Both the position numbers and the translations under genes were made by a program. Below the pieces are notes generated by a model, which was not told the DNA's origin, made no database searches, and worked only from the letters and a program-made list of their open reading frames with translations. A DNA stretch of 64,000 nt from Bryobacterales bacterium. GTDB lineage: Bacteria; Acidobacteriota; Terriglobia; Bryobacterales; Bryobacteraceae. The stretch lies in assembly GCA_027459465.1 (NCBI GenBank), contig DAIDIH010000359.1, positions 42,506 to 106,505 of the forward strand, in the 5' to 3' direction. This document shows, in pieces, positions 18,893-28,980 of the stretch (the stretch's first letter is position 1; every line of letters begins with the position of its first letter).

Positions 18893-20398
18893 TCAGTTCC
18901 CAGGGCTTCTGAATGCACGGCCTGTTCGCACCATCGCGCCAGATTCGTGAAACTCGTAAACTCCTGGATGCGACGCGCTGATAAACTTGCCCGATGCCTG
19001 CTGGCGGAGAGCCTTGATCTGGTCTGCTGCGGAACGAGCGACCGGCACGATATAGTCCGCCGACTCTTCGAGCGTCAACTTCAGGCGGTACGCCTTTCGG
19101 CAGCATTCCTTGATCTCGGCGCCCGTCCAGCCATTATCGTCCGGAAGCTCTCCTGACAAGCCGTATTTGCCCATGTAGATCTTCCAAATTGCGCTACGCT
19201 CCTCGGGCGACGGCAGATCAAAGAAGAACGTACCGAGCGTGAACCGCCGGCGCAGTTCGGGAGGCAGCGTTCCGATGGAATTGCAGGTCGCGATCCAAAG
19301 GCTCCGCCCGTTCGTGACTGCATCGACGACTTTCAGGGCCGCCCGCAGGCGCTCTCCAGATGCCCCGACCATCGCATTCTGCATCGCACCAAGGTCGAAA
19401 GCGATAGTGGGAATCCCAGCGGTGTTTCCCGCGGCCTTTGCAACCAGACTCTTGGCTGCTCCCGGAGGCCCGATCAGAATACAGCCGTCGGCGCCGCGAT
19501 CTTGCATCCACGCCAGCACGGTTCCGGTCAGCTCCGTCTTTACGCCGGACAGGTCCGTGCCGGTACCGGCGAACGCCTTCTCGATTTCATCCAGGAAGAC
19601 CACGCCGCGGGGCGCGTCCTCGCCGGCGATCACGGCTCGGAGGAATCGCTTGATATTGTCACAGCCACCGATATCGTCGAACGTCTCGCCGCCGCGCCAC
19701 ACGCTCAGGCCGGGCGCTTGTTCGATGACCTGACGCTTGCGCTCCCACAGTTGGTCCAGGTCCAGCCCGGTCCTCGAGAGCGACATTGCCAGCACCTGTT
19801 CCGCGGGAAAAGCAGCCAGGCCCAGCAGTGCATCGAGCGCCTTCGAGCTGTCCACCGGATCCAGTTCAGGGACCTCGGCCGCCGCGATGGTTTCGTCGAG
19901 GATTCGATTCAGGTCATCGACCGCCGGCAGAGGTTCATCCAGCACGAGGACGTCCTGCATCAGTTCGTCGGGGAGGATCGCTCCAGGCGTGGTAAGCAAC
20001 GCGAGCATGCGACCGTTTGCCTTGAACAGGTCCCGAAGATTCCATATCGCCTGGGCAACCTGCGGATCGCTCCAGAATCGGTGCGCGTTGCTGTATATGA
20101 GGACTGCATCGTCGCCCAGTAGGCACGCCAATACAAGTGCCTCGACAGGCCCAACGCTGGCGGGGTCGCGGTCCGTGACCAACTTGCCCAGCTCCTTCTT
20201 GCCGCAGTCATTCACGGCCGCGAATCCTCGAACGACGTCCCATTGGATTACGGCTGCCGTTCGCCCAACTTCCTCAAGTACGCGCCCGACCGTCAGTGCC
20301 GGATCAGGTGTGCGTATCGCGATCAACGGTGTCGATACGCGCCGCGCGGCCTGTAGCGTCTTTGCGAACTGCTGCATCGGCTGAAGCGGGGACGACAT
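18893..20398 (-). CDS. Ycf46-like AAA+ ATPase with permuted motif order (Walker B before Walker A)
   Basis: FDDIGGCDNIKRFL...GVVFLDEIEKAFAG...LTGTVLAWMQDRGADGCILIGPPGAAKSLVAKAAG...LWIATCNSIGTLPPELRRRFTLGTFFFDLPSPEER, all in one uninterrupted ORF. Confidence 0.8.
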   Translation of the reverse strand: MSSPLQPMQQFAKTLQAARRVSTPLIAIRTPDPALTVGRVLEEVGRTAAVIQWDVVRGFAAVNDCGKKELGKLVTDRDPASVGPVEALVLACLLGDDAVLIYSNAHRFWSDPQVAQAIWNLRDLFKANGRMLALLTTPGAILPDELMQDVLVLDEPLPAVDDLNRILDETIAAAEVPELDPVDSSKALDALLGLAAFPAEQVLAMSLSRTGLDLDQLWERKRQVIEQAPGLSVWRGGETFDDIGGCDNIKRFLRAVIAGEDAPRGVVFLDEIEKAFAGTGTDLSGVKTELTGTVLAWMQDRGADGCILIGPPGAAKSLVAKAAGNTAGIPTIAFDLGAMQNAMVGASGERLRAALKVVDAVTNGRSLWIATCNSIGTLPPELRRRFTLGTFFFDLPSPEERSAIWKIYMGKYGLSGELPDDNGWTGAEIKECCRKAYRLKLTLEESADYIVPVARSAADQIKALRQQASGKFISASHPGVYEFHESGAMVRTGRAFRSPGN

Positions 20399-20422
20399 AG
20401 CCTTTCTCCTCTTTCCTCTTTC

Positions 20423-20755
20423 TCAGGGCGCAACCGTGGTGATTAGCGCTGCAGAGCCGCATCGGAACTCAAAGAACTTTTGGTGAAGCCCGGCCAGGTC
20501 CTGGTAGAGAGCCGGCGCCGCCATCACCGCCTCCGGGTGTTTGGCGATCAGTTCGTCCAGCGACCGCTGAGCCAGACCCGGCCGATCGTTGGCTTCAATC
20601 AACACGTGGCACTCCTCGCACGCAGCCCAATCCCCGACGCTTTCGCCAGCGATGTTCGCGGCGCTGTACGCGATAAAACTGCGAGCCGGGTACCGCCACG
20701 CGGGTCCCGGGGCAGAGCAGAAATCGCACAGTAGATTTCCATTCGCCATACTCAT
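20423..20755 (-). CDS. Small Cys-rich hypothetical protein
   Basis: MSMANGNLLCDFCSAPGPAWRYPARSFIAY...WAACEECHVLIEANDR. Confidence 0.65.
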   Translation of the reverse strand: MSMANGNLLCDFCSAPGPAWRYPARSFIAYSAANIAGESVGDWAACEECHVLIEANDRPGLAQRSLDELIAKHPEAVMAAPALYQDLAGLHQKFFEFRCGSAALITTVAP

Positions 20756-21195
20756 TTCCCTCCGTCCGCCGCCAGCCCGCAGGCCACCTGTCTGTGATAG
20801 GCCTCCAAGAACCCTTGCTCTGTCAGATTTCGATCCCAGATCTTCGCGAACTCCTCCATCTCTCTCGTTCTCTTCGGCAGACAAACCAGTTCGCCGCCTT
20901 CGGCCGTATAGCGGCTCCATTGCTCGACGCCGACGTAGTCGTTGCGGAAATAGAATGGCCACAATTGTGGCTGCCCATCCTCGTCCTGGACGACCTCGAA
21001 GAGCATCTCCGGATCTCGCATCGGGTCCGAGTTCTGTTCACCGTAGTGCGCCGCGGACACCACAATGTGGCCATCCGGTCCTGGTTCGGCGAGCACCTCA
21101 ATTACGAGCAGCATCCACGGGCTGTTCTCAATCGAGATACGCTTCACCCCTTGAAGTCCGCCCGCCGCTTCGAGAATTTGAAGAATTGTTTTCAT
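20752..21195 (-). CDS. Hypothetical protein
   Basis: 147-aa ORF, overlaps neighbours by ATGA junctions. Confidence 0.65.
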   Translation of the reverse strand: MKTILQILEAAGGLQGVKRISIENSPWMLLVIEVLAEPGPDGHIVVSAAHYGEQNSDPMRDPEMLFEVVQDEDGQPQLWPFYFRNDYVGVEQWSRYTAEGGELVCLPKRTREMEEFAKIWDRNLTEQGFLEAYHRQVACGLAADGGK

Positions 21196-21423
21196 CGTGA
21201 GTGCCTCGTTTGTTGTTTGCGCGCCACTCTTTGCGCGCGCTCCTTCTCGGCTGCTTTTCTCGCTCCGAGCGCGAAGATGGATTCATAGTCCACCTCGTAA
21301 CCCCACCGCGCCCCTTTCGGGCGAATGCGCACCATCCGCGGAGAGTTCCACAACCAGCGGACGCTGCTTGAGAAATGCCCCCGTCTCGCGTACCAGCCGT
21401 GACTCCCGATCGAGGCGCGTCAC
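21192..21423 (-). pseudogene. Small conserved-type protein with 1-nt frameshift
   Basis: Frame A: VTRLDRESRLVRETGAFLKQRPLVVELS; frame B: PRMVRIRPKGARWGYEVDYESIFALGARKAAEKERAQRVARKQQ; GTGA and ATGA overlaps at both ends; length 3n+1. Confidence 0.55.
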
Positions 21424-21704
21424 GAAGCGACCCCTTTCAATACCTGAAATCCCGGCGATGTGGGCACACTACCGAGCCGGCCGCCACGACCACCCTCGAT
21501 CAGCGTCCATGTCGCCGTTGGCCGCGCGGGTTCGTAGCCCTCCCTGACCAGATCGGCATAGCGCCCTGAGGACCGCAGATACTCCTCGCGGCGCTGGCGC
21601 CACCTTGCCTTGTGTTGTTCGCATCGCGTTCGCATATACTCGCTCCGGGCAACCGGCGCATAGCGGCGCCAATCGTTTTCTGCACACAGCTTTTCTCCCA
21701 GCAC
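21420..21704 (-). CDS. Hypothetical protein
   Basis: 94-aa basic ORF in operon series. Confidence 0.5.
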   Translation of the reverse strand: MLGEKLCAENDWRRYAPVARSEYMRTRCEQHKARWRQRREEYLRSSGRYADLVREGYEPARPTATWTLIEGGRGGRLGSVPTSPGFQVLKGVAS

Positions 21705-22126
21705 TTATGAGTGGGCCTCTCGGCATTCCTTCGCTCCGCCGCTTGCCAAGGCCGCGATACAGCCCACCAGCGAGGCGTCCCGCAACCGCGCAGGAGTCCA
21801 ACCCGCCTCGGTCTATGGCAATCGGCCGAGCTTCTCCTCAGAGCACTTTCGGTTGGGATTGTCGCGACGCGGTGGAGCGAAGGAAGCAGAGATTTGGGAC
21901 GTTCACAGATCTTGACGACTGCCTTCCCAGAATTGGCGCGGGACCCGAAGGAGCAGACCTCGTACCCAGCATGTGCAGTCACCGACGATCAACGGGCCGA
22001 CGTAGCTTGCCGCGACCAGCGCTGCCACAATGGACGCGGCTATCAGACGTCGACCATTAGCCATCGAGTCGGCCGCCCCGTGCCACTTGACCGCCTTGTC
22101 GAAACCGCGCAAATGCACACGGTGAG

Positions 22127-22720
22127 TTACCTCGTACCGATTTGTCCTGCGGAAGGGACACGGCTGATGGTCCACTTGTCTTCGGCCCCATCCCGGTGCT
22201 GCTCGATCCAACGCCGGGTGTAGCTCTTGAGGCCACAAAGCCAAGTTGCTGCGTCGCCAGATTCCACTTGTGCCCTCTCTACCTCGTTAAACGCTCCTCC
22301 GCCAACCTGCCGATCGCGGGATTTCGCCATATACTCGGCAAGCTCGCCCGTGGCTCTCGCCATGGGCATGTACAGCCAGGCGGGCGTCAAGACAAATGCC
22401 ATCTTGTCCGCGTAGCAAAGCCTCGACACGCTCACGCCGTGCTTCTTTGCCCAGTGACGCGAGTGCCGCAGCGTGAAATCAGCCCAGGAGTCGCCGAAGA
22501 GCAGGCCCATGATCTTGGCCCCCAAATGTACGTGCTCCTCACCCTCCGGGCCTTCAACGTTCGGGCACCCGACATAACCCAGATCGTGGACGAAGAATGC
22601 TACCCACAGCCGCAGATCCCACGGGATGCCGTTCAGGCGCAACCAGCCGGCGGCGACGAAAAAGGGATGGATAAAGAAACAGTGCGCCCCGATGAGTACA
22701 CTTTTGGTTCCCACTCGCAT
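22127..22720 (-). CDS. HD-like phosphohydrolase-type protein
   Basis: WVAFFVHDLGYVGCPNVEGPEGEEHVHLGAKIM...HSRHWAKKHG. Confidence 0.5.
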   Translation of the reverse strand: MRVGTKSVLIGAHCFFIHPFFVAAGWLRLNGIPWDLRLWVAFFVHDLGYVGCPNVEGPEGEEHVHLGAKIMGLLFGDSWADFTLRHSRHWAKKHGVSVSRLCYADKMAFVLTPAWLYMPMARATGELAEYMAKSRDRQVGGGAFNEVERAQVESGDAATWLCGLKSYTRRWIEQHRDGAEDKWTISRVPSAGQIGTR

Positions 22721-22789
22721 TAGGCACCATGCTTTCCCTCGTGCGGACCACTAGCGTCTTCCGCGGCCAAACCAACGAAAACGAAGGCG

Positions 22790-23083
22790 TCAGGGCCGCC
22801 CGTTCGGCCCTTCCATCCGAAGCACCACAACCTGCTCGCTGGGCCGCGGCAGAGGCTCCGTGCGAGCGATGAACGGCGCAAGGCTACTGTCCGCCCCGGG
22901 TGCCCTTCGACTCGGAACGAGCCGGTTGAAGATGTGAACCAGCAGTGGGGTTCCGGCGAGAGCGCCAAACAGCGTGCCCACTTCGTTGGCTCTGAAGTAG
23001 CTGCTGAAGATTACCAGCAGCACGATGAACAGGCAAAAGACCAGAGTTGCGTTCTTCACTCGTTGCACGGCTCCCCCTCTCAC
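22790..23083 (-). CDS. Small membrane protein
   Basis: NATLVFCLFIVLLVIFSSYF and LFGALAGTPLLVHIFNRLV hydrophobic segments. Confidence 0.5.
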   Translation of the reverse strand: MRGGAVQRVKNATLVFCLFIVLLVIFSSYFRANEVGTLFGALAGTPLLVHIFNRLVPSRRAPGADSSLAPFIARTEPLPRPSEQVVVLRMEGPNGRP

Positions 23084-23824
23084 TTACACGGCTACGGCGT
23101 CTTCAGTTGCCGGAATCGCACTCGACCCCTCGCTCCGGTCGCCGTCGTTCGTCGGCCCCAGCTTTGCTGCTGACTCGACCGCAGCAGCTGCTGGTGCTTT
23201 AGGTGGCACCAAGTAGTGCTGGTGAGTGCATCCAGTGCATGTGGCGCCCCGTACGGCCGCCCTTAGGACCTTCCCGAATGGTGGCGCAACCGCGATGGGC
23301 TCGCCGGCTTTATTGAAGAACTCAGGGACGATCTGTCCAGCCATGTTCTTCTCATCGCCGGTCAAGTCCAAAGGCAGATACCCCTGTCGCCCCCGGAACA
23401 CAATTTTGGATTCAATCTGCCCACGCCGACCCTCCACAGGCTGGACCACCTCATGGTTGACGATCAGCACGTCGTACGTGTTCCGTACCCGGAATACCTC
23501 GACGCTGACCAGCGCAGGCGCAATCACCACGGCGTGGCGCCCATTTACGGCGACCGAGTCGATAGGCTGGAGCCACGCTATGGGTTCGCCCTCCCCGTCA
23601 CAGAAGGTAACGTATCGGCCGATCTCCTTTGTGGCGCCGCCGGATTCGACTCCACGTAAGACGGAGCGCTTCGCCATCGCCTGATACTGGCGCGAGACTT
23701 CGGGCTGGCAAAATATGCCGGCTTCCTGTAACCGGCGTTCGATTCGCCGCCGCTCACCTCGCGCAGCTAAGCTCGGTTGCACGGGCCGGTTCTCCGTCCG
23801 GTCCCGTTGTTCCGCGTTCGGCAT
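23084..23824 (-). CDS. Hypothetical protein
   Basis: Start MPNAEQRDRTENRPVQPS; 246-aa soluble protein. Confidence 0.6.
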   Translation of the reverse strand: MPNAEQRDRTENRPVQPSLAARGERRRIERRLQEAGIFCQPEVSRQYQAMAKRSVLRGVESGGATKEIGRYVTFCDGEGEPIAWLQPIDSVAVNGRHAVVIAPALVSVEVFRVRNTYDVLIVNHEVVQPVEGRRGQIESKIVFRGRQGYLPLDLTGDEKNMAGQIVPEFFNKAGEPIAVAPPFGKVLRAAVRGATCTGCTHQHYLVPPKAPAAAAVESAAKLGPTNDGDRSEGSSAIPATEDAVAV

Positions 23825-24053
23825 CCGTACAACTCCTTTCCTCGCCCGAAGGCACAGGGGAATCCGCAGCGATCGCGAAGACTGCGGCTGTTCCCAGTTG
23901 AAGAGCCAGAAAACCAAGTGGTCGTAGCCAGTCCCCAGAGTCCCGCCAGAGACTGGCGTCGGCGACAATTCCAATCAACAAACCAGACAGGATGCCGGTG
24001 TCGGCGATCATCGCCCGCGCGATTCGGACGAAGGCTGGTCGTCGTCTGCTCAT
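23754..24053 (-). CDS. Small membrane protein
   Basis: MSRRRPAFVRIARAMIADTGILSGLLIGIVAD..., overlaps primase stop. Confidence 0.4.
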   Translation of the reverse strand: MSRRRPAFVRIARAMIADTGILSGLLIGIVADASLWRDSGDWLRPLGFLALQLGTAAVFAIAADSPVPSGEERSCTDAERGTTGPDGEPARATELSCAR

Positions 24054-25045
24054 GCCAGCCTCCGTTGGATCACGGGTCGGCCCACTGCGGTCCGAATCAT
24101 CTCCTTCGTGCACCCCGCCCAGCAGCAATATTTCCGAGGTTCCTCCACCGAGATCGCCAGGTTGTCACCGCTCTTGTCATGCCCCTGCGAAGCGCATGAC
24201 GGGCAGCGCGCCACCCAGTTTCGCCCGACTTGCCGTCTGACTTCGACGTACCCCAGAATCCGGAACTCACCGGGCTTCGATTCGAAATACCTGGGCGTCT
24301 CCATCTGTCGCGCCCGCTGCGCATACTCCTGCGGAACCGCTTTCCCCACGATCATTTGCTGCAAGTGCTCCTCCTGGACCTTCGGGAGGCGCCGCAGATA
24401 GGCGAGCTGATCCTCCAATTTGTAGTCCGCGCCGTAGTACCAATACCGCCACCCCCGGCTTTCCCGAGCTCCCCAGTGAACTCCCAGCGGGGCCCGGATC
24501 GCATTGCCGAACTCTCCCGGCCGCAGTTCATCCTGTTTGGGGAAGATCTCGATTCCGTCGGACAGCCCGGAGCCCTTGACTTGGACGGCGAGCCTTCCGG
24601 CCAAATGGTAAATGTAGACGCGTGCTTCACGCGCCATCACAGGGCGTTCGAAGAAAATCCACAGATGCCCGCCGCGTTTCGATTTCTCCAGCGCTGCCTC
24701 GATCCCGTCGTCCCGCAACTGGCGCTGCACCTTTATTAGGTCTTCGAGCGCTGTCTTGTAGTCGGCATCGATCGCCATCCATTTCGAGCGTTGCGTCGCC
24801 GGGTTGATGGCGTAGATCCCGATCGTGAGTTCGCCTGCCAGATGCTGCCGAACGATTTCGAGGCTCAGTCCCGTGGGTTTGCGGCCGTCCGTGGCTTTCG
24901 GACGGTAGTAGTAATGACGGCCGCTTTCGGGGTGAGGGTGCCGCGATTGAATGGTGTAGGCCCGCCGGTTCACAAACAGCTCGCTGAATTCGCGGGCCAG
25001 CTCCAATGTTGCCGGTAGCCGGTGGTCCATGGCCGTTCGCTCCAT
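24050..25045 (-). CDS. Archaeo-eukaryotic (TOTE/AEP-like) primase with C-terminal zinc-finger
   Basis: KWMAIDADYK, LEKSKRGGHLWIFFE, GIEIFPKQDEL...NAIRAPLGVHW; C-terminal VARCPSCASQGHDKSGDNLAISVEEPRKYCCWAGC. Confidence 0.75.
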   Translation of the reverse strand: MERTAMDHRLPATLELAREFSELFVNRRAYTIQSRHPHPESGRHYYYRPKATDGRKPTGLSLEIVRQHLAGELTIGIYAINPATQRSKWMAIDADYKTALEDLIKVQRQLRDDGIEAALEKSKRGGHLWIFFERPVMAREARVYIYHLAGRLAVQVKGSGLSDGIEIFPKQDELRPGEFGNAIRAPLGVHWGARESRGWRYWYYGADYKLEDQLAYLRRLPKVQEEHLQQMIVGKAVPQEYAQRARQMETPRYFESKPGEFRILGYVEVRRQVGRNWVARCPSCASQGHDKSGDNLAISVEEPRKYCCWAGCTKEMIRTAVGRPVIQRRLA

Positions 25046-25050
25046 GCTCG

Positions 25051-25089
25051 TCTATACACCGAAACTTCTGCGATTTTCAAAAGTCTCCT
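25051..25089 (-). promoter_or_regulatory. Putative promoter (shared GAGACTTTTGAA-N18 box, copy 2)
   Basis: Minus strand AGGAGACTTTTGAAA - 18 nt - TATAGA upstream of the primase gene. Confidence 0.55.
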
Positions 25090-25454
25090 CAGTGCGCGGC
25101 GAGCAAAGCTCGTGGATTCTGGGCAAGTGCTTTCAGACCATGGAGTTGGGCCAATTGCTCAAACTCGTCGAGCCGATAGCCTCCAAAACTGGATGTGCCG
25201 GCCAAGTCCACCATCCAGAACGTCTGCGCCGCCCGGTCATAGACGTAGAACATTCCCGATTCGGGGTCGCCGGGAACCATGACGAAGAGCAGAACGCCCT
25301 TCGCATAGTCGACCCATTTCCTGATTTGGCCTTCCGCCCAGCGGGCAAAAGCCAGGATCAGTCTGTCCTCTTCCAGCCGGTCCAGTCCGAGCCGCTTTGC
25401 GCTCGGCTCCTGGACCCGCAGCATCTCCTTTACGAGCAGGTGATTCGTGTCCAT
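25089..25454 (-). CDS. Hypothetical protein
   Basis: 121-aa ORF MDTNHLLVKEMLRVQEPSAKRLGLDR. Confidence 0.55.
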   Translation of the reverse strand: MDTNHLLVKEMLRVQEPSAKRLGLDRLEEDRLILAFARWAEGQIRKWVDYAKGVLLFVMVPGDPESGMFYVYDRAAQTFWMVDLAGTSSFGGYRLDEFEQLAQLHGLKALAQNPRALLAAH

Positions 25455-25721
25455 GATGTTTTAGATCTCCGTTTCTTGTTGTGACTGCCAGTGTTCGCGA
25501 GCACGCGGAGGGGCGTCGGCGGGCATAGCTCCGCCAGAGGACCTTTGTCGAATGCCCACGGGAATGCCGGGAATGGATGGGGTAGCCAGCCGGTCCCAGC
25601 GCGCCTTACAACGTCCAAGTGTGGCTAAACTCTCAGAAATGGGTTCCGGCCACCCATTTCGAGGATCCGCCGTTACAATCCAGGCAGCGGATTCCGGCAT
25701 TGGCCGACATCGTCGACTTTA

Positions 25722-25759
25722 GTAGACATGCTACACAAAATGATGTAGACTGGCTACAC
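25722..25759. promoter_or_regulatory. Tandem operator-like dyads (candidate PadR binding sites)
   Basis: GTAGACATGCTACAC and GTAGACTGGCTACAC, 23 bp apart, each with GTAG...CTAC dyad, ending at the padR-like ATG. Confidence 0.5.
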
Positions 25760-25760
25760 A

Positions 25761-26111
25761 ATGCCCGATCCACCTCGCGTTGAACTGCTGCAGGGCACGC
25801 TGGACCTGCTGATCCTCCGCACTCTCCTTCCCGGCCCGAGCCACGGCCACGCCATCGCCAAACACATCCAGCGGACCAGCGAGGATCTGCTGCAAGTAGA
25901 AACCGGGTCGCTCTATCCGGCGCTACACCGGCTCGAAGCCAAGGGCTGGATTTCCGCATCGTGGCAGCTTTCGGATAAGGGCAAACGGGCGCGCTACTAC
26001 CGGCTGACAGTGTCCGGCCGCAAGCACCTAGCCGAGGAGCAATCCAAGTGGCAGGCACTTTCGAGGGCTATCGGGCTGGTTCTGAATCCCGCTGAACAGG
26101 AGGCGCAATGA
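25761..26111 (+). CDS. PadR family transcriptional regulator
   Basis: [29 protein letters not shown]...[23 protein letters not shown]. Confidence 0.9.
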   Translation: MPDPPRVELLQGTLDLLILRTLLPGPSHGHAIAKHIQRTSEDLLQVETGSLYPALHRLEAKGWISASWQLSDKGKRARYYRLTVSGRKHLAEEQSKWQALSRAIGLVLNPAEQEAQ

Positions 26112-28846
26112 AAACATTCTTCCGGAAACTCGCGTGGCTGGCGCACCGCCGAGATAAAGAAGCCGAGCTACGCGCCGAACTCGAATTCCATTTCGGCGAA
26201 GAGACCGATGAGCGAATGTCCGAAAACCGGTCGCCCGCCGAGGCCTATCTGGCCGCGCGGCGCGAACTCGGGAACGTGACGCGCGTCTCGGAGGAGATGC
26301 GCGCGGCCTGGGGCTGGACGCTGGCCGAACAATTCGTCCAGGACCTGCGCTACGCACTGCGCAACATGGTGTCCAACAAAGCCTTCAGCGCGCTGGCGAT
26401 TCTGTCGCTCGCATTGGGAATCGGCGCCAATACGGCCATTTTCAGCTTCATGGACTCCATTCTGCTGCGGTCGCTGCCGGTGGAACATCCGGAGCGGCTC
26501 GTGATCCTCAGTTTTTGGACCAAAGAGAACGAAGTCCACGGCATGAACCTGCATGACGACAGCTTCCTGCCGACCGGGACGGGGTACGGCGACAGCGTAT
26601 TTTCATACCCGGCATTCGCCAAGTTCCAAAGCAACAACCGCATCTTCTCCGATGTCTTTGGATATCAGGGCGCCGGGGATCTTCATTTTGCGGCCGGAGA
26701 TCGGGCAGAAATTGCCAGGACCGAATATGTCACGGGGAATTATTTTCAAGCACTGGGAGTTCCTCCCGCGGCGGGACGCCTCATTATGAGCGATGACGAC
26801 CGCGCCGGCGGTTCGTCGGTCGCGGTCATCAGCTATGCTCTCAGCCAGCGGCGGTTCGGAAGCGCTGAAAATGCCACTGGCAAGTCCGTGTTGATCAACC
26901 AGCATCCATTCACTGTGGTGGGTGTCGCGCCGCCTCAGTTCTTCGGCGCCGACCCGGCCATGGCGCCGGATGTCTACATTCCCATCCACTCCGTCCTGAC
27001 GCTCGCAGGCGAGGGCTTCGCACGCCAAAGTTTCAACGACCCCAATACTGAATGGATAGTGACTATGGCGCGTCTCTGTCCCGGAGTCAGTCGTGCGCAG
27101 GCGCAGAACGTGCTCGCTCCACAGTTCCAACAGTGGATGCGCACCGTGAACACGGCACGGAATCGGGCCGACCTACCCCGCTTGGTCGTCCGCGATGGAG
27201 GCGCCGGACTCAACGGACTGCGCTACCAGTATTCCCGTCCACTGGTGATTCTGCTGATATTAGTCGGCTTGATTCTGATCCTCGCCTGCGCCAACATCGC
27301 CAACCTGCTGCTGGCCCGCGCCACCACCAGGCGACGGGAGATTGCTTTGCGGCTCGGCATCGGCGCCGACCGTTCGCGGCTGGTCCGCCAGCTTCTCACT
27401 GAGAGCGTTCTGCTAGCATCCGCTGGTGGCGCCATCGGAATTCTCTTTGCGGTGTGGGGAATCCAGTTCCTGACAGCCCTTATTGCCAACGGGGAGGAGA
27501 ACTTCACACTGCATGCTAATTTGAACTGGCACGTCCTCGCCGCCACAGCCGGCCTTGCGATCGCGACCGGCCTGCTTTTTGGTCTGGCGCCGGCGCTGCG
27601 GGCGACGCGCATGGATCTGCTGCCCGCCCTCAAAGAATCGCGAATCGGCGGAGGGACAGCGCGCGGCAGCGGGATATGGTCGATCAGCCGAGGCCTGCTG
27701 GTGTTGCAGATGGCGCTGAGCCTGGTGATTCTAGTAGCGGCCGGCTTGTTTGTGCGGACGCTGAACAAGCTGGAATCGGTTCAGCTCGGGTTCAACCGCG
27801 AGAACGTGCTTATCTTCAGCCTCAACGCCACCCAGGCGGGCCATCGCGACGCGAAAGTATTCGATTTTTACGGCAAACTTCGCGACCGGTTCGCGGGAAT
27901 TCCTGGAGTTCGCGGCGCCAGCTTCTCCGACCTTCGGCTGGTTGGAGGAAGAATGTTTACGGAGGTGAGCGTGGGCGGAGATAAACCGAGGGGAAGCCTA
28001 GTTGTGTCCGTAGGACCGGATTTTCTGAGCACCATGCAGATTCCGTTGCTGCTTGGCCGTCAGCTGGGGCAGCACGATATGACGCACTCGCACATGGCGG
28101 CCATGGTGAACCAGGAATTCGTGAAGCGACTGATGGGCGGCCAGAATCCGCTGGGCCAGTTCGTGAGTTTCGGTTCCGCGTCTTGTGCAGAGTGTTCGGC
28201 GGAAATCGTCGGGGTATCGGGCAATGCGATGGTGGGCCGCGATGTCACCGACAAGTTCCGTCCGGTCGTTTACGTCCCCTACACGATGAATGTTTGGGGT
28301 GGGCTTCGCAACATGTATTACGAGCTGCGGACGGCCGGAAATCCGATGGCATTAGCCGGCATGGTACGCGAGCTAGTACGAGAGGCCGACCCACGCCTGC
28401 CCGTTTCGGATATGCAAACGCAGAGTGCGGTGATCGACGGCACCATGAACCGCGAAGTCATCTTCGCCCGGTTGTGCAGCGGCTTCGCAATATTGGCGCT
28501 ATTGATCGCCTGCGTCGGGTTGTACGGGTCGATGTCGTACAACGTAGCGCGGCGTACGGGCGAAATCGGAATCCGCATGGCGCTTGGCGCGCCCCGTCGG
28601 AGCGTGATCTGGATGGTGCTGCGTGAAGTGCTTCTGTTGACCAGTCTGGGGCTAGCCATCAGCATTCCGGCTGCACTGGTGGGATCGAAGCTGGTGAGGG
28701 CTTTCCTCTATCAAACCGAGCCGCACGATCCGCTCACCATGGCGGTAGCCGCGGCATCGCTGCTAGTGGCGGCGGTCCTGGCGGGATATCTGCCGGCAAG
28801 ATCCGCGGCGAAGGTCGATCCCATGTCGGCTCTCCGCCATGAATAA
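26108..28846 (+). CDS. ADOP-family MacB/FtsX-type ABC permease
   Basis: 912 aa; two FtsX permease modules ([73 protein letters not shown]) and MacB periplasmic core. Confidence 0.9.
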   Translation: MKTFFRKLAWLAHRRDKEAELRAELEFHFGEETDERMSENRSPAEAYLAARRELGNVTRVSEEMRAAWGWTLAEQFVQDLRYALRNMVSNKAFSALAILSLALGIGANTAIFSFMDSILLRSLPVEHPERLVILSFWTKENEVHGMNLHDDSFLPTGTGYGDSVFSYPAFAKFQSNNRIFSDVFGYQGAGDLHFAAGDRAEIARTEYVTGNYFQALGVPPAAGRLIMSDDDRAGGSSVAVISYALSQRRFGSAENATGKSVLINQHPFTVVGVAPPQFFGADPAMAPDVYIPIHSVLTLAGEGFARQSFNDPNTEWIVTMARLCPGVSRAQAQNVLAPQFQQWMRTVNTARNRADLPRLVVRDGGAGLNGLRYQYSRPLVILLILVGLILILACANIANLLLARATTRRREIALRLGIGADRSRLVRQLLTESVLLASAGGAIGILFAVWGIQFLTALIANGEENFTLHANLNWHVLAATAGLAIATGLLFGLAPALRATRMDLLPALKESRIGGGTARGSGIWSISRGLLVLQMALSLVILVAAGLFVRTLNKLESVQLGFNRENVLIFSLNATQAGHRDAKVFDFYGKLRDRFAGIPGVRGASFSDLRLVGGRMFTEVSVGGDKPRGSLVVSVGPDFLSTMQIPLLLGRQLGQHDMTHSHMAAMVNQEFVKRLMGGQNPLGQFVSFGSASCAECSAEIVGVSGNAMVGRDVTDKFRPVVYVPYTMNVWGGLRNMYYELRTAGNPMALAGMVRELVREADPRLPVSDMQTQSAVIDGTMNREVIFARLCSGFAILALLIACVGLYGSMSYNVARRTGEIGIRMALGAPRRSVIWMVLREVLLLTSLGLAISIPAALVGSKLVRAFLYQTEPHDPLTMAVAAASLLVAAVLAGYLPARSAAKVDPMSALRHE

Positions 28847-28980
28847 AGCAAATGTGGCGCGGCACTCGTGACTGCTTCGGAGTATTGTTCCGGATCGATC
28901 GCTAGTAGCTCGCGAAAGATCCACAAGGATCCCTAGCCGCCGTGTCGGACTTTGGCGGCAACTGCCTCGTCCGGATGTAT

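Noticed and set aside
26108-28846. ADOP permease as a T4SS or defence component
   Set aside because: MacB/FtsX architecture with PadR regulator is a well-known efflux-type cassette; treated as cargo.
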